Part shown: piece after piece, positions 48,243 to 59,841 of the stretch
Numbering within the stretch: position 1 is the first letter of the stretch
How the letters are laid out: every line of letters starts with the position of its first letter
DNA from: Thermithiobacillus tepidarius DSM 3134
GTDB lineage: Bacteria; Pseudomonadota; Gammaproteobacteria; Acidithiobacillales; Thermithiobacillaceae
Reading direction: 5' to 3'
DNA: 64,000 nucleotides
Assembly (NCBI RefSeq): GCF_000423825.1
Contig: NZ_AUIS01000004.1
Span: 124,001 to 188,000, forward strand
Program-made: the position numbers and the translations under genes
The notes under the pieces: model-generated
Databases searched by the model: none
The model's input: only the letters and a program-made list of their open reading frames with translations
Told to the model about the DNA's origin: nothing

Positions 48243-48740
48243 TTGAAGCTGACAACCAAAGGCAGGTATGCGGTTACGGCCATGCTGGACCTGGCATTGT
48301 ACCAGGAACAGGGGACGGTGACGCTGGCGGACATCGCCCGGCGGCAGATGATCTCGCTGGCTTATCTGGAGCAGTTGTTCGGCCGCCTGCGGCGCATGGG
48401 ATTGGTCGAGAGCGTGCGCGGGCCGGGCGGGGGCTATCACCTGGCCAGGCCGGCGTCGGAGATCCGGGTGGCCGAGATCATCGCCGCTGTGAACGAACCG
48501 ATCACCACCACCCTGTGCGGCGGCGACGCCGCCCACCGCTGCAAGGGCAACAACGTGGCCTGCCTGACCCACGACCTGTGGGAGGAGTTGGGGTCGGAGA
48601 TCTACCGCTTCCTCAACGGCGTGACCCTGGGCAAGCTGGTGGCCGGCCACAAGTCAAAAGGCGGAGAGCGGCCGCTGCAGGATTTGCGGCATGCCGACGA
48701 GGGCGCCGAAGGCCCGGCGCAGGGGCAGTATGTATCTTGA
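48243..48740 (+). CDS. iscR: Rrf2-family Fe-S regulator IscR
   Basis: A 165-residue winged-helix regulator. The DNA-binding half starts [19 protein letters not shown] with [20 protein letters not shown]. Cluster ligands are in [25 protein letters not shown]-x7-C-x6-C-x2-H, one to two residues longer in the first spacing than in Escherichia coli IscR. The start is TTG at 48243; no ATG is nearby. It represses the operon when it carries a 2Fe-2S cluster. The 3' end overlaps the start of the next gene by 11 bases. Confidence 0.93.
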   Translation: MKLTTKGRYAVTAMLDLALYQEQGTVTLADIARRQMISLAYLEQLFGRLRRMGLVESVRGPGGGYHLARPASEIRVAEIIAAVNEPITTTLCGGDAAHRCKGNNVACLTHDLWEELGSEIYRFLNGVTLGKLVAGHKSKGGERPLQDLRHADEGAEGPAQGQYVS

Positions 48741-49875
48741 TCACAACGCCACCACGCCGCTCGACCCGGCGGTGCTGGAAGCCATGCTGCCTTACCTGCA
48801 GGGTCGCTGCGGCAATCCGTCCAGCGTGCATCAGGCCGGGCGGGCGGCGCGGGCGGCAGTGGACGAGGCCCGCGAACAGGTCGCCGCGCTGGTGGGCGTG
48901 CAGCCCAGCCAGGTGATTTTCACCGCCGGCGGCACCGAGGCCAACAATCTGGCCCTCAAGGGCATCGCCCTGCAAGGCGGGCGGGAAGCGGCGCTGGTGG
49001 TCAGCGCCATCGAACATCCTTCCGTGCTGCAGGCGGCAGCGCATCTGCAGCGCCAGGGCTGGCCGCTGGTGCAGGTGGCGCCCGACAGGGACGGGGTGGT
49101 GCAGCCGGAGACGGTGGCCGCGGCCATGCCGGCGAAAACGGCGCTGGTTTCGGTGATGCTGGCCAACAACGAAACGGGCGCCATCCAGGACGTGGCGGCC
49201 ATCGCCGCCCTGATCCGCGGGCGGGGTGCCCTGATGCATACGGACGCGGTGCAGGCCCTGGGCAAGATCCCGGTGCACTTTCCCAGCCTGGGCGCGCACC
49301 TGATGAGCCTGTCCGCGCACAAGATCCATGGCCCTCAGGGCGTGGGCGCCCTGATCCTGGACAAGCGCACCGGCATCGAGCCCCTGCTGCACGGCGGCGG
49401 CCATGAGCGCAAGCGCCGGGCCGGCACCGAGAACGTGGCGGGCATCGTCGGCTTCGGCCGGGCTGCCCAGCTGGCCCAGGAGCGGCTGGCGGCGGAGCAG
49501 GCGCGCTTGACGCAGTTGCGGGAGCGCCTGATCGCGCGGGTCAAGGCGGCGCTGCCGGATGCCGTGGTCTTTGCCGAGCGGGCCCCGCGTCTGCCCAATA
49601 CCGTCGCCCTGGGCGTCCCCGGCGTGGACGGCGAGACGCTCCTGATGAGCCTGGATCTCATGGGCATCATGGTATCGAGCGGCTCCGCCTGTGCCAGCGG
49701 CAGCTTGGAGCCGAGCCCGGTGCTGCTGGCCATGGGCGTGACGCGGGAGCTGGCGCGCAGCGCCATCCGCGTCAGCCTCGGGCGCGAGAACACGGCAGCG
49801 GAAGTGGATCTTTTTGCGGACGTGCTGCGGGCACAGGCGGAGCGCCTGCGCGGGCTGGCGCGGGCCGCGGGTTGA
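48730..49875 (+). CDS. Cysteine desulfurase (NifS/IscS-like), first copy
   Basis: A 381-residue PLP enzyme taking sulfur from cysteine. The N-terminus [23 protein letters not shown] Lys in [14 protein letters not shown] and the active-site Cys in [21 protein letters not shown] are present. It differs clearly from the adjacent IscS: shorter N-terminus and many changed positions in the core. The ATG at 48730 lies inside the end of iscR and is preceded by GGGGCAG. A second desulfurase gene follows directly, so the operon has two. This type is often NifS-like and may serve a distinct acceptor. Confidence 0.92.
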   Translation: MYLDHNATTPLDPAVLEAMLPYLQGRCGNPSSVHQAGRAARAAVDEAREQVAALVGVQPSQVIFTAGGTEANNLALKGIALQGGREAALVVSAIEHPSVLQAAAHLQRQGWPLVQVAPDRDGVVQPETVAAAMPAKTALVSVMLANNETGAIQDVAAIAALIRGRGALMHTDAVQALGKIPVHFPSLGAHLMSLSAHKIHGPQGVGALILDKRTGIEPLLHGGGHERKRRAGTENVAGIVGFGRAAQLAQERLAAEQARLTQLRERLIARVKAALPDAVVFAERAPRLPNTVALGVPGVDGETLLMSLDLMGIMVSSGSACASGSLEPSPVLLAMGVTRELARSAIRVSLGRENTAAEVDLFADVLRAQAERLRGLARAAG

Positions 49876-49886
49876 GGCGGTTTCAT

Positions 49887-49914
49887 CCGGACGCCGCAGG
49901 CGTCCGGCAGTTTT
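49887..49914 (+). terminator. Terminator-like hairpin between the two desulfurase genes
   Basis: CCGGACGCC-GCA-GGCGTCCGG is a perfect 9-base-pair stem followed after CAG by TTTT. It lies 11 bases after the first desulfurase stop and ends 20 bases before the iscS ATG. It may partly stop transcription or serve as a processing site. Confidence 0.65.
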
Positions 49915-49933
49915 GAGCACGATGGAGGGCAGG

Positions 49934-51217
<1,284 letters not shown>

Positions 51218-51240
51218 AGCGACGAGGGTGAATGGCGGAC

Positions 51241-51312
51241 CGGGAGCGCCTTTGCGCTGCTCCCGCTTCACCGCAAACGATGAAATTTCAGCGCGGCCTT
51301 GCCAAGGCCGCG
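51241..51312 (+). promoter_or_regulatory. Two hairpins in the iscS-iscU gap
   Basis: The first pairs CGGGAGC (51241-51247) with GCTCCCG (51259-51265), and flanking GTGAA/TTCAC can extend it. The second is CGCGGCCTT-GCC-AAGGCCGCG (51292-51312), a perfect 9-base-pair stem ending 22 bases before the iscU ATG. Neither has a long T tract, so mRNA processing or stability seems likelier than termination. Confidence 0.55.
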
Positions 51313-51334
51313 GTTTCGGACGAGGAGACTGACC

Positions 51335-51742
51335 ATGGCTTACAGCGACAAAGTGATCGACCACTACGAGAATCCCCGCAACGTGGGCAGCTTCGACAAG
51401 AGCGACCCCAGCGTGGGCACCGGCATGGTAGGCGCGCCGGCCTGCGGCGACGTGATGAAGCTGCAGCTCAAGATCAACGAGCAGGGCGTGATCGAGGACG
51501 CGCGCTTCAAGACCTACGGCTGCGGTTCCGCCATCGCCTCCAGCTCGCTGGTGACCGAGTGGGTGAAGGGCAAGACCCTGGAAGAGGCGGCCCAGATCAA
51601 GAATACCCAGATTGCCGAGGAGCTGGCCCTGCCGCCGGTGAAGATCCACTGTTCGGTGCTGGCCGAGGACGCCATCAAGGCGGCCATTGAGGACTACAAG
51701 GCCAAGCACGGCCAGAGCGAAGCTGCCGCCCAGGCGTCCTGA
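51335..51742 (+). CDS. iscU: Fe-S cluster scaffold IscU
   Basis: A 135-residue scaffold. Cluster cysteines occur in GAPACGDVMKLQL, TYGCGSAIASSSL and KIHCSVLAEDA. The LPPVK chaperone-recognition motif for HscA (LALPPVKIHCS) is intact. Start ATG at 51335 with GAGGAG 9 bases upstream. Receives sulfur from IscS and is released by HscA/HscB. Confidence 0.97.
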   Translation: MAYSDKVIDHYENPRNVGSFDKSDPSVGTGMVGAPACGDVMKLQLKINEQGVIEDARFKTYGCGSAIASSSLVTEWVKGKTLEEAAQIKNTQIAEELALPPVKIHCSVLAEDAIKAAIEDYKAKHGQSEAAAQAS

Positions 51743-51793
51743 GGCGGCTCCGGCCCGTCCGCTAAGCGGCCGGTCCGGCAAATGAACATGACA

Positions 51794-51817
51794 AGCGGCC
51801 TTCGGGGCCGCTCTTTT
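51794..51817 (+). terminator. Terminator-like hairpin between iscU and iscA
   Basis: AGCGGCC-TTCGG-GGCCGCT is a 7-base-pair stem with CTTTTC after it. It starts 51 bases after the iscU stop and precedes the iscA ribosome binding site (CAGGAGGGA). A good candidate for attenuation inside the operon. Confidence 0.6.
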
Positions 51818-51832
51818 CAGGAGGGATATGGC

Positions 51833-52159
51833 ATGAGGGGCGTGAGTTTGACGGAACGGGCCGCCCAGCACGTACAGAAGTCGCTGGCCAGGCGCGGCAA
51901 GGGCGAAGGCCTGCGCCTGGGCGTGCGGACCAGCGGCTGTTCGGGCATGGCCTACGTCCTCGAATTCGTGGACGAGGTGCGGCCCGAGGACCAGATCTTC
52001 GAGCACAACGGCGTCAAGGTCTTCGTGGACCCGAAGAGCCTGATCTATCTCGATGGCACCGAGCTGGATTTCGTCCGCGAGGGACTCAACGAAGGGTTCA
52101 AGTTCAACAACCCCAACGTCAAGGACGAATGCGGCTGCGGCGAAAGCTTCAATGTCTGA
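51833..52159 (+). CDS. iscA: A-type Fe-S carrier IscA
   Basis: A 108-residue HesB/IscA protein. Cluster cysteines in [11 protein letters not shown] and in DECGCGESF near the C-terminus are all conserved. The ATG at 51833 follows CAGGAGGG with suitable spacing; an ATG five bases upstream is in another frame. Delivers clusters to client proteins. Its 3' end overlaps the start of hscB by 8 bases. Confidence 0.95.
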   Translation: MRGVSLTERAAQHVQKSLARRGKGEGLRLGVRTSGCSGMAYVLEFVDEVRPEDQIFEHNGVKVFVDPKSLIYLDGTELDFVREGLNEGFKFNNPNVKDECGCGESFNV

Positions 52160-52790
52160 CGGCGCGGCGGTGATGTGCTGGCGCTGCGGGACGCCCCTGC
52201 TGCCGGCGGCGGGCGTGCCCTTCGTGCTGGATTGCCATGCGTGCGGTGCCCTGCAGCCGCCGGCGCCGGTGACCGCCTTCCAGCTGCTGGGCCTGCCCGT
52301 CGGCTATGAGATCAATCTGGACGATCTCGACCGCCGCTACCACGAGCTGAGCCGGCGGGTGCACCCGGACCGCTTCGCCGCCGCGGACAGCCGGGAAAAG
52401 CGCTTTTCCCTGGAGTGGAGCACGCGGCTGAACGACGCCTACGCCACCCTGCGCGATCCCCTGCGGCGCGCCGAGTATTTGCTGGCCATGCACGGCGTGG
52501 AGAGCCAGGACGAGTCGCGCACGATCATGAATCCCGCCTTTCTCGACGAGCAGATGGACTTCCGCGAGCGGTTGGCGGAGCTGCGCCACGAGCCGGACCC
52601 CTTGCCCGGCTTGGCACGCCTGCGCCGGGATCTCAAAAGCGCGGTGGAAGAGCGCAACGAAGGCTTGCGGGTGGCCCTGCACGGCCCGGGCCTGGCCAAC
52701 CCCGCCAGCGCGGCCATCCTGGTGCAGGAACTGAAGTTCTTCAACAAGCTGCTGCAGGAGGCGGACCGCCTCGAGGAGCAGTTCGACTAG
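52152..52790 (+). CDS. hscB: J-domain co-chaperone HscB with N-terminal tetracysteine motif
   Basis: A 212-residue HscB. The J-domain (residues about 40-110) has the diagnostic HPD in [11 protein letters not shown] at residues 71-73, and the C-terminal three-helix domain ends [10 protein letters not shown]. Ahead of the J-domain is CWRCGTP...CHACG, with Cys 9, 12, 28 and 31, a likely zinc- or cluster-binding tetracysteine module that Escherichia coli HscB lacks but mitochondrial HSC20 has. It stimulates HscA ATPase and brings IscU. Starts inside the end of iscA. Confidence 0.92.
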   Translation: MSDGAAVMCWRCGTPLLPAAGVPFVLDCHACGALQPPAPVTAFQLLGLPVGYEINLDDLDRRYHELSRRVHPDRFAAADSREKRFSLEWSTRLNDAYATLRDPLRRAEYLLAMHGVESQDESRTIMNPAFLDEQMDFRERLAELRHEPDPLPGLARLRRDLKSAVEERNEGLRVALHGPGLANPASAAILVQELKFFNKLLQEADRLEEQFD

Positions 52791-52803
52791 CGCGCTGCCG
52801 CTG

Positions 52804-52821
52804 GCGGGCGTGCCCGCTTTT
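52804..52821 (+). terminator. Short hairpin with T tract in the hscB-hscA gap
   Basis: GCGGGC-GT-GCCCGC is followed at once by TTTT (effective stem five pairs, loop four). It lies 13 bases after the hscB stop and 30 bases before the hscA ATG. Confidence 0.5.
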
Positions 52822-52851
52822 GTCCCCGAACAACCATACCCGAGTACGCTT

Positions 52852-54726
52852 ATGGCCCTTTTACAGATCAGCGAACCTGGCTTGAGCACCGCCCCGCACC
52901 AGCATCGCCTGGCCGTCGGCATCGACCTGGGCACCACCAACTCCCTGGTCGCCACGGTGCGCTCCGGCATTCCGGACACGCTGCCCGACGCCCAGGGACG
53001 TCACTTGCTGCCCTCGGTGGTGCGCTATCTGGCCGATGGCGAGGTGGCGGTCGGCCAGGAAGCGCTGGCGGCGGCCGCCGCCGACCCCTTCAATACCATC
53101 GCCTCGGTCAAGCGCCTCATGGGCCGCGGCATCGAGGACGTGAAAACCCTGGCCGACCGCCTGCCGTACCACCTGGTGGCGCCGGAGGGGCAGGGGGGCA
53201 TGCCGCGCATCCGCACCATCGCCGGCATGAAGAGCCCGGTGGAGGTATCGGCGGAGATCCTCAAGGTGTTGCGCCAGCGCGCCGAGGCCGCGCTGGGCGG
53301 CGAAGTGGCCGGCGCGGTCATCACCGTGCCCGCCTACTTCGACGATGCCCAGCGGCAGGCCACCAAGGACGCCGGCACCCTGGCCGGCCTCCCGGTCCTG
53401 CGCCTGCTGAACGAGCCAACCGCGGCGGCGGTGGCCTACGGCCTGGACAAGGGGGCCGAGGGCGTCTATGCCGTCTACGATCTGGGCGGCGGCACCTTCG
53501 ACATCTCCATCCTGCGCCTGCGCCAGGGCATCTTCGAGGTGCTGGCGACGGCGGGCGATTCGGCGCTGGGCGGCGACGACATGGACCACGCGGTCGCCGA
53601 ATGGATTCTCGCCCAGGCGCAGGCGGACAATGCCGATCCCCAGTGGCTGCGCCGGGTGCTGGCGGCGGCGCGCCAGGCCAAGGAGGCCTTGACCGACGCC
53701 GAGAGCACGCCCATCGCCATCGAGATGACCGACGGCCGTGAATGGCGGGGCGAGCTGCGCCGTGACCAGTTCGAGCAACTGATCGAGCCGCTGATTCAGC
53801 GGACCCTGGCGCCGTGCCGCCGCGCCCTGCGCGACGCCAAGCTGAGCGCCGACGAGATCCGCGGGGTGGTGATGGTGGGCGGCAGCACGCGCGTGCCGCG
53901 GGTGCGCGCGGCGGCGCGCGAGTTCTTCCAGAGCGAGCCCCTGGTGGACATCGACCCCGACAAGGTGGTGGCCGTCGGCGCGGCCATCCAGGCCGACGTG
54001 CTGGTGGGCAATCGCCGCGACGAGGACCTGCTGCTCCTGGACGTCATTCCCCTGTCCTTGGGCATCGAAACCATGGGCGGCCTGGTCGAGAAGATCGTCC
54101 CGCGCAACACCCCCATTCCGGTGGCGCGCGCCCAGGAGTTCACCACCTTCAAGGACGGCCAGAGCGCCATGAGCATCCACGTGGTGCAGGGCGAGCGCGA
54201 GCTGGTGCAGGACTGCCGTTCCCTGGCCCGCTTCGAACTGCACGGCATTCCGCCCCTGGTGGCCGGCGCGGCGCGCATCCGCGTCACCTTCCAGGTGGAT
54301 GCCGACGGCCTCCTGTCCGTCTCCGCTCGGGAGCAGAGCACCGGCGTGGAGAGCCGCGTGCAGGTCAAGCCCTCCTACGGCTTGAGCGAGGAGGAGATCG
54401 AGCGCATGCTGCGCGACTCCTTCGCCCATGGCCAGGAGGACGTGGCGGCGCGCGCCTTGCGCGAAGCGCAAGTGGAGGCCCAGCGTGCCCTGGAGGCCCT
54501 GACGGCGGCCCTGGCCCAGGACCGCCACCTGCTGGAGGAGGGGGAGCGCGTCGCCGTGGACCTGGCCATCGCCGAGCTGCAGCAGGCCAGCGCCGGCAAC
54601 GACTTCGACCTGATCCGCGACAAGCTGCAGGCCCTTGAAGAGAGTACCCGGACCTTCGCCCAGCGTCGCATGGACGCCAGCGTCCGCGCGGCCATGGCCG
54701 GCAAGCACATTGAACAATTCGACTGA
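52852..54726 (+). CDS. hscA: Hsp70-type Fe-S chaperone HscA
   Basis: A 624-residue Hsp70 specialised for IscU. The nucleotide-binding domain has [15 protein letters not shown], the phosphate-2 motif [16 protein letters not shown] and [14 protein letters not shown]. The substrate-binding domain starts near residue 395 and binds the LPPVK motif of IscU; the C-terminal lid is helical. ATG 52852 gives [10 protein letters not shown], the usual HscA start. It is followed by fdx 11 bases later. Confidence 0.96.
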   Translation: MALLQISEPGLSTAPHQHRLAVGIDLGTTNSLVATVRSGIPDTLPDAQGRHLLPSVVRYLADGEVAVGQEALAAAAADPFNTIASVKRLMGRGIEDVKTLADRLPYHLVAPEGQGGMPRIRTIAGMKSPVEVSAEILKVLRQRAEAALGGEVAGAVITVPAYFDDAQRQATKDAGTLAGLPVLRLLNEPTAAAVAYGLDKGAEGVYAVYDLGGGTFDISILRLRQGIFEVLATAGDSALGGDDMDHAVAEWILAQAQADNADPQWLRRVLAAARQAKEALTDAESTPIAIEMTDGREWRGELRRDQFEQLIEPLIQRTLAPCRRALRDAKLSADEIRGVVMVGGSTRVPRVRAAAREFFQSEPLVDIDPDKVVAVGAAIQADVLVGNRRDEDLLLLDVIPLSLGIETMGGLVEKIVPRNTPIPVARAQEFTTFKDGQSAMSIHVVQGERELVQDCRSLARFELHGIPPLVAGAARIRVTFQVDADGLLSVSAREQSTGVESRVQVKPSYGLSEEEIERMLRDSFAHGQEDVAARALREAQVEAQRALEALTAALAQDRHLLEEGERVAVDLAIAELQQASAGNDFDLIRDKLQALEESTRTFAQRRMDASVRAAMAGKHIEQFD

Positions 54727-54737
54727 CGGGAAAGAAC

Positions 54738-55076
54738 ATGCCGAAAATCAAATTCCTGCCGCATCACGAGATCTGCCCGGAGGGCGCGGAAATCGAGGCG
54801 GAACCGGGCGAGACCATCATCGAGGCGGCCCTGCGCAACGGCATCGAGATCGAGCATGCCTGCGAGATGAGCTGCGCCTGCACCACCTGCCACGTCATCC
54901 TGCGCCAGGGCTTCGAGTCCCTGGAGCCGGCCGAGGAAACCGAGGAGGATCTGCTGGACAAGGCCTGGGGCCTGGAGCCCACCTCGCGCCTGAGCTGCCA
55001 GGCGGTGGTGGAGGACCAGGATCTGGTGGTCGAGCTTCCCAAGTACACCATCAACCTGGAAAAGGAGCGGCACTGA
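54738..55076 (+). CDS. fdx: ISC-type 2Fe-2S ferredoxin Fdx
   Basis: A 112-residue adrenodoxin-like ferredoxin. Cluster cysteines are in HACEMSCACTTCHVIL (C-x5-C-x2-C) and SRLSCQAVV. It gives electrons for cluster assembly on IscU. Directly downstream of hscA, with GGGAAAG as ribosome binding site. The gap to iscX holds the hairpin CGCGGC-GA-GCCGCG at 55078-55091. Confidence 0.97.
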   Translation: MPKIKFLPHHEICPEGAEIEAEPGETIIEAALRNGIEIEHACEMSCACTTCHVILRQGFESLEPAEETEEDLLDKAWGLEPTSRLSCQAVVEDQDLVVELPKYTINLEKERH

Positions 55077-55112
55077 TCGCGGCGAGCCGCGCAGGCCGAG
55101 AGGAGGACAACG

Positions 55113-55307
55113 ATGAAATGGACCGACACCCGCGAGATTGCCATTGCCCTGGACGAGGCGCACCCGGACGTGGATCCCCAGTACATCCGCTTCACCGACC
55201 TGCATGCCTGGGTGATGGCGCTGGACGGCTTCGATGACGCGCCCGAGCGTTCCAGCGAGAAGATCCTGGAGGCCATCCAGATGGCCTGGCTGGAGGAGCG
55301 GGAGTAA
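55113..55307 (+). CDS. iscX: Fe-S assembly protein IscX (YfhJ)
   Basis: A 64-residue acidic protein starting MKWTDTREIAIALDEAHPDV, with the family segments YIRFTDLHAWVMAL and EKILEAIQMAWLEERE. IscX binds IscS and iron and modulates the rate of assembly. Strong ribosome binding site AGAGGAGG. Last canonical isc gene. The gap to mnmA carries the hairpin GGCCGCCC/GGGCGGCC at 55311-55327. Confidence 0.95.
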   Translation: MKWTDTREIAIALDEAHPDVDPQYIRFTDLHAWVMALDGFDDAPERSSEKILEAIQMAWLEERE

Positions 55308-55346
55308 AACGGCCGCCCGGGGCGGCCCGCAGTTGAGGTGGATGGA

Positions 55347-56417
55347 ATGGAGAAGGGCGAACGGGTTCTGGTGGCCATGTCGGGCGGGGTGGACTCCTCG
55401 GTGACGGCCGCCCTGCTGGTGCGGCAGGGCTTTGACGTGGTGGGCGCCACCATGCGCCTGTGGCGCGGCGATCATGGCGAGGAGAGCACCTGCTGCGGCC
55501 TCGACGACGTGGCCGATGCCCGGCGGGTGGCCGACCGCCTGGGCATTCCCTTCTATGCCCTGAACTACGAGGAAAGCTTCCGCCAGACGGTGATCCAGAA
55601 CTTCCTGGACGATTACCGCGCCGGCCGCACGCCCAACCCGTGCGCGCGCTGCAACCAGTTCATGAAATTCGACCGCCTGATCCAGCAGGCCAGGGCGCTC
55701 GGCGCCCGCTACGTGGCGACCGGCCACTACGCCCGCCTGCTGCGCGAGCCCGGCGCGCGTCCGCGCCTCTTCCGCGGCGCCGATCCGGCCAAGGACCAGT
55801 CCTACTTTCTCTTTGCCACCCCGCCCGAGCAGCTCGACCGGCTGCTCTTCCCGGTCGGCGACCTGGACAAGGCGCAGGTGCGCGCCATGGCCCGCGAGCT
55901 CGGCCTGCGCGTGGCCGACAAGCCCGAGAGCCAGGACATCTGCTTCGTGCCCGGCGGCGATTACGGCGCCTTCCTCAAGCAGGAGCTGGGCGAGGACTTC
56001 GCGCGCCCGGGCGAGATCGTCGACGAGCAGGGCGCGGTGCTCGGTCGGCATCGGGGAGTGGCTTATTACACCATCGGCCAACGCAAGGGACTCGGCATCG
56101 CCGCCGCCCGCCCGCTCTACGTCAAGGCCATCCTGCCCGCGGAAAACCGCCTGGTGGTGGCCGAGGAGGGCGAGCTCTACCAGCACGAGGCGCAGCTCGA
56201 TGCCGTGAACTGGTTGTCCGGCCAGGCGCCGGCCGCGCCGCAGGCGCTGTGGGTCAAGATCCGCTACCGCAGCGTGCCGGCCCGGGCGGTCTTCCATCCG
56301 CAGGCGGCCGGGCGCGGGCGCCTGGTTTTCGAAGCGCCGCAGCGGGCCGTCACGCCGGGGCAGGGCGCGGCCTTCTACCACGGCGAGGAGCTGCTCGGCG
56401 GCGGCTGGATCGCCTGA
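55347..56417 (+). CDS. mnmA: tRNA 2-thiouridylase MnmA
   Basis: A 356-residue enzyme that adds the 2-thio group to U34 of tRNAs for Lys, Glu and Gln, using sulfur from IscS. The ATP-pyrophosphatase loop [15 protein letters not shown], the first catalytic Cys in [12 protein letters not shown] and the second in [12 protein letters not shown] are present, as is [11 protein letters not shown] 55347 is favoured (AGGTGG just upstream); GTG 55338 in the same frame is the alternative. Placing mnmA at the end of the isc operon fits its need for IscS. A terminator follows the stop. Confidence 0.95.
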   Translation: MEKGERVLVAMSGGVDSSVTAALLVRQGFDVVGATMRLWRGDHGEESTCCGLDDVADARRVADRLGIPFYALNYEESFRQTVIQNFLDDYRAGRTPNPCARCNQFMKFDRLIQQARALGARYVATGHYARLLREPGARPRLFRGADPAKDQSYFLFATPPEQLDRLLFPVGDLDKAQVRAMARELGLRVADKPESQDICFVPGGDYGAFLKQELGEDFARPGEIVDEQGAVLGRHRGVAYYTIGQRKGLGIAAARPLYVKAILPAENRLVVAEEGELYQHEAQLDAVNWLSGQAPAAPQALWVKIRYRSVPARAVFHPQAAGRGRLVFEAPQRAVTPGQGAAFYHGEELLGGGWIA

Positions 56418-56439
56418 GCGGCTCGGGCCTCGAAGGCGC

Positions 56440-56462
56440 CGCCGGCGTCGTGCCGGCGTTTT
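56440..56462 (+). terminator. Terminator after mnmA
   Basis: CGCCGGC-GTCGT-GCCGGCG is followed directly by TTTT and GCG. It starts 22 bases after the mnmA stop and probably ends the isc transcript ahead of ndk. Confidence 0.75.
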
Positions 56463-56585
56463 GCGTTTGCCGGGCCGGCGCCCGCGCCCTCCCATTGCCC
56501 CGCGTGCCTGCTGATGGTAGCCTAGGCGCCAAATTTCAGGCATTTGGAATCTTTATCTCTTTTTTCGATCAAAAAAGGACAAACC

Positions 56586-57017
56586 ATGGCAACTGAACGC
56601 ACGCTGTCCATTATCAAACCCGATGCCGTCGCCAAGAACGCCGTCGGCGCCATTCTCAAGCGCTTCGAGGACGCCGGCCTGCGCGTCGTCGCCGCCAAGA
56701 TGATGCACCTGAGTCCCGAGCAGGCGGGCGGCTTCTATGCCGTGCACAAGGAGCGGCCCTTCTACGGCGAGCTGTGCCAGTTCATGAGCAGCGGTCCGGT
56801 GCTGATCAGCGTGCTGGAAGGCGAAAACGCCATCAGCAAGAACCGCGAGCTGATGGGCGCCACCGACCCCAAGAAGGCCGCGCCGGGCACCATCCGCGCC
56901 GATTTCGCCGACAGCATCGATGCCAACGCGGTGCACGGCTCCGACGGCCCCGAAACCGCCGCCTGGGAGATTTCCTTCTTCTTCAGTCAGATGGAAATCG
57001 CCAGCCGCCCGGCCTGA
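56586..57017 (+). CDS. ndk: Nucleoside diphosphate kinase Ndk
   Basis: A 143-residue kinase. [19 protein letters not shown] at the start, [16 protein letters not shown], and the catalytic phospho-His in [14 protein letters not shown], all match. The ATG at 56586 is chosen; an upstream GTG/ATG frame start at 56544 would add an AT-rich stretch without likeness to the family. The 28-base gap to rlmN suggests a shared transcript. Confidence 0.97.
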   Translation: MATERTLSIIKPDAVAKNAVGAILKRFEDAGLRVVAAKMMHLSPEQAGGFYAVHKERPFYGELCQFMSSGPVLISVLEGENAISKNRELMGATDPKKAAPGTIRADFADSIDANAVHGSDGPETAAWEISFFFSQMEIASRPA

Positions 57018-57044
57018 TGGGATTTTTGCAGTGAAAGACGAAAG

Positions 57045-58136
57045 ATGAGCAACACCACGCGCGATGCCGCCCAAGCCCTCAACCTGCTCGATTACGATCG
57101 AGCGGGGCTGGAGGCACTGTTCGCCCAGTGGGGCGAGCCCCGCTTCCGCGCCGCCCAGCTCCTGCAATGGCTGCACCAGCGGGACGTGCGCGACTTCGGC
57201 CAGATGACCAATCTGGCCAAGTCCCTGCGCGCCCGCCTGCAGGCGGAGACCTGCGTGGACGAGCCGCGCGTGGTGCTGTGCCAGGATTCCCAGGACGGCA
57301 CGCAGAAATGGCTGCTGCAGCTGGCCGACGGCAACTGCATCGAGACCGTCTACATCCCCGAGGCCGAGCGCGGCACCCTGTGCATCTCGTCCCAGGTGGG
57401 CTGTCCCATCGACTGCGATTTCTGCGCCACCGCCGAGCAGGGCTTCAACCGCAACCTGTCGGTGGGCGAAATCGTCAGCCAGCTGCGGGTGGCCCGGCGC
57501 GAGCTGGGCGCCGACGCCATCACCAACGTGGTGCTCATGGGCATGGGCGAGCCCCTGCTCAACTACCGCAACGTGGTGGCGGCCTGCAATCTCATGCTGG
57601 ACGACCTGGCCTACGGCCTGTCGGCCAGGCGCGTGACCCTGAGCACCTCGGGCCTGGTGCCGGCCATGGACAAGCTCGGCCGCGACAGCAACGTCAGCCT
57701 GGCCATCAGCCTGCATGCCACCCGCGACGAGATCCGCGACAAGCTGGTGCCGCTCAACCGCAAGTATCCGCTGGCCGAGCTGCTGGACGCCTGCCGCCGC
57801 TATCCGGTCGGCACGCGCCGGCGCATCACCTTCGAATACGTGATGCTGGACGGAGTCAACGACGACCCCGCCTACGCGCGGGAGCTGGCCCGCCTGCTGC
57901 GCGACATCCCGAGCAAGGTCAACCTGATTCCCTTCAACCCCTATCCGGGCGCCCGCTATCAGCGCTCGCCCCAGGCCCGCATCGACGCTTTCCGCGACGA
58001 GCTGCTGGGCCGCGGCATCGTCACCGTCACCCGCCGTCCGCGCGGCGAGGACATCGCCGCCGCCTGCGGCCAGCTCGCCGGCCGCGTCCAGGATCGCACC
58101 CGCCGCAAAACCATTCCGCTTCAGGTTGCGCAATGA
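57045..58136 (+). CDS. rlmN: Dual-specificity rRNA/tRNA methyltransferase RlmN
   Basis: A 363-residue radical SAM enzyme methylating A2503 of 23S rRNA and A37 of some tRNAs. The cluster motif is [15 protein letters not shown] (CxxxCxxC), with N-terminal helical domain [20 protein letters not shown]. The catalytic Cys near the C-terminus ([13 protein letters not shown]) is present. It overlaps the pilF ATG by four bases. Confidence 0.96.
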   Translation: MSNTTRDAAQALNLLDYDRAGLEALFAQWGEPRFRAAQLLQWLHQRDVRDFGQMTNLAKSLRARLQAETCVDEPRVVLCQDSQDGTQKWLLQLADGNCIETVYIPEAERGTLCISSQVGCPIDCDFCATAEQGFNRNLSVGEIVSQLRVARRELGADAITNVVLMGMGEPLLNYRNVVAACNLMLDDLAYGLSARRVTLSTSGLVPAMDKLGRDSNVSLAISLHATRDEIRDKLVPLNRKYPLAELLDACRRYPVGTRRRITFEYVMLDGVNDDPAYARELARLLRDIPSKVNLIPFNPYPGARYQRSPQARIDAFRDELLGRGIVTVTRRPRGEDIAAACGQLAGRVQDRTRRKTIPLQVAQ

Positions 58137-58888
58137 AGCAGGGCGTTTGGCTGCTATTTCTGCTTGCCACCCTGACCGGCTGTGCCACCTCCACTCCCAA
58201 CCCACGCAGTTCCCCGGAGCACCGCGCGCAGATCTATACTTCGCTGGGCATCGCCTACCTGCAGGCGGGCGAGGTGCGGCCCGCCATCGTCGAGCTGGAA
58301 AAGGCCGTGGATCTCGACAGCCAGGCGGTCGGTGCCTACAGCGCATTGGGCTTGGCCTACCAGCAGCTGAATCAGCCGGAGCTGGCGGAACGCGCCTTCC
58401 GGCGCGCCCTGGACATCAACGGCAAGGCGTCGGACGTGCTGAACAACTACGGTGCCTTCCTCCTCGCCCAGGGCCGCCTGGACGAGGCGGAGCGTACCCT
58501 GCGCAAGGCCCTGGCCGATCCGCTCTATGCCACCCCCCATTTCGCCCATTTCAATCTTGCCAAGGTCGCCCTGGCGCGCGGCGACCGCGGCGCGGCCCGC
58601 CAGCAGCTTGCCCAAGCGCTGCGCCTGGCCCCCGACTACCCGCCCGCTTTGCTGCAAATGGCCTTGTTGGATTATGCTGAGGGACAGTTGAACGCGGCGG
58701 AGGTGGCGGTCGCGCGGGTGCTGGGGCAGACACCGGACAACATCGATGCCCAACTCCTGGCCGGGCAGATCGCCAAGGACCGCAACAACGTGGCCGAAGC
58801 ACGGCGCTATCTGCAGCAAGTGGTGGACAAGGCGCCTTATTCTGCGCAGGGGCGCAGCGCCCAGGCCCTGCTCCTGCAGCTTCCTTGA
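58133..58888 (+). CDS. pilF: Type IV pilus biogenesis/TPR lipoprotein PilF (PilW)
   Basis: A 251-residue lipoprotein. Signal peptide [20 protein letters not shown] with lipobox LTGC (Cys 18). The mature chain is made of about six TPR units (for example [20 protein letters not shown] and [20 protein letters not shown]). PilF assists assembly of the PilQ secretin. Gene order rlmN-pilF-rodZ-ispG-hisS is conserved across gammaproteobacteria. Other pilus genes are not in the window. Confidence 0.93.
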   Translation: MKQGVWLLFLLATLTGCATSTPNPRSSPEHRAQIYTSLGIAYLQAGEVRPAIVELEKAVDLDSQAVGAYSALGLAYQQLNQPELAERAFRRALDINGKASDVLNNYGAFLLAQGRLDEAERTLRKALADPLYATPHFAHFNLAKVALARGDRGAARQQLAQALRLAPDYPPALLQMALLDYAEGQLNAAEVAVARVLGQTPDNIDAQLLAGQIAKDRNNVAEARRYLQQVVDKAPYSAQGRSAQALLLQLP

Positions 58889-58907
58889 GACGAGCTTGAG
58901 TCCGATC

Positions 58908-59783
58908 ATGCCAGAAAACGAGATCAATACAGAAAGCGGCTTGCCGTCCACCCAGTCGGCGGGTGACTGCCTGCGCCGGGCGCGCCTGCAACGGGGCTTG
59001 AGCATCGAGCAGGTGGCCGCGCAGCTGAAGTTGACCTACGGGCAAGTGGAGGCCCTGGAGAGCGATCGCCACGACAAGTTGCCCGGCGCTGTCTTCGTGC
59101 GCGGCTTCCTGCGCAACTACGCACGCCTGCTGGGCTTGGACCCGGAAGAAGTGGTGCGGATCTATGCCTCCCAGAGCGGCGACGCGGGCACGCGCTCGGC
59201 CCAGCAGCTCGTGCCAAAGGCCGAGGGCCCGTTGATGGAGCACAGCTGGCGCACCGTGCTCTGGGCCCTGCTGGCCTTGGCCGTGATCGTCGGCATGGTG
59301 CTGTTCTTCTACGGCAACGGCGGCGAGCTGCCCGACGCCGATGATCTGGCCTTCAAGCAGTTGGACGGCCAGGCCGCGGGGCCGGCGGCCGCCAGTTCGC
59401 CCGCCGCGCCGGCCGCCAGCGCCGTCGCGCCGCAGGTCAGCGCAGCCGCTATCGAGCCGACCCCGGCCGCCGTGGCGCCCACCGCCTCCGCTTCGCCGCC
59501 GGCAGCCGCTGGGGGCAAGTTGAATCTGCAGTTCAGCGCCGAAGCGTGGGTCGAGGTGAGGGACGGTACCGGCAAGATTCTGCTGCGGCGCACCGTCCAG
59601 GCTGGCGAGCAGGCGGAGCTGCAAGGCGAAGCGCCCTATCGCATCGTGCTGGGCAACGCCGCGGCGGCGCAGATCCGGCTGGGCGACACACCGATCCCCG
59701 TGCCGGGCGGCAAGCCCGGCCAGGTGGTGCATTTCACGGTGGGTGATACGGCGGCGCCCCCGCCGGGCGGCACACCGGAGTAG
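58908..59783 (+). CDS. rodZ: Cell-shape protein RodZ
   Basis: A 291-residue bitopic protein. A cytoplasmic HTH (residues about 17-85, [40 protein letters not shown]) binds MreB in relatives. One transmembrane helix (about 108-128, [19 protein letters not shown]), an Ala/Pro linker (about 145-200) and a C-terminal periplasmic DUF4115 domain ([19 protein letters not shown]) follow. Coordinates rod shape. The ATG at 58908 lies 19 bases after the pilF stop. Confidence 0.93.
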   Translation: MPENEINTESGLPSTQSAGDCLRRARLQRGLSIEQVAAQLKLTYGQVEALESDRHDKLPGAVFVRGFLRNYARLLGLDPEEVVRIYASQSGDAGTRSAQQLVPKAEGPLMEHSWRTVLWALLALAVIVGMVLFFYGNGGELPDADDLAFKQLDGQAAGPAAASSPAAPAASAVAPQVSAAAIEPTPAAVAPTASASPPAAAGGKLNLQFSAEAWVEVRDGTGKILLRRTVQAGEQAELQGEAPYRIVLGNAAAAQIRLGDTPIPVPGGKPGQVVHFTVGDTAAPPPGGTPE

Positions 59784-59841
59784 TCGATCCAGGCGGCTGA
59801 CCCGTTCGCCGCCTCCACCATTGACGGAAGAGAGCAAGGAC

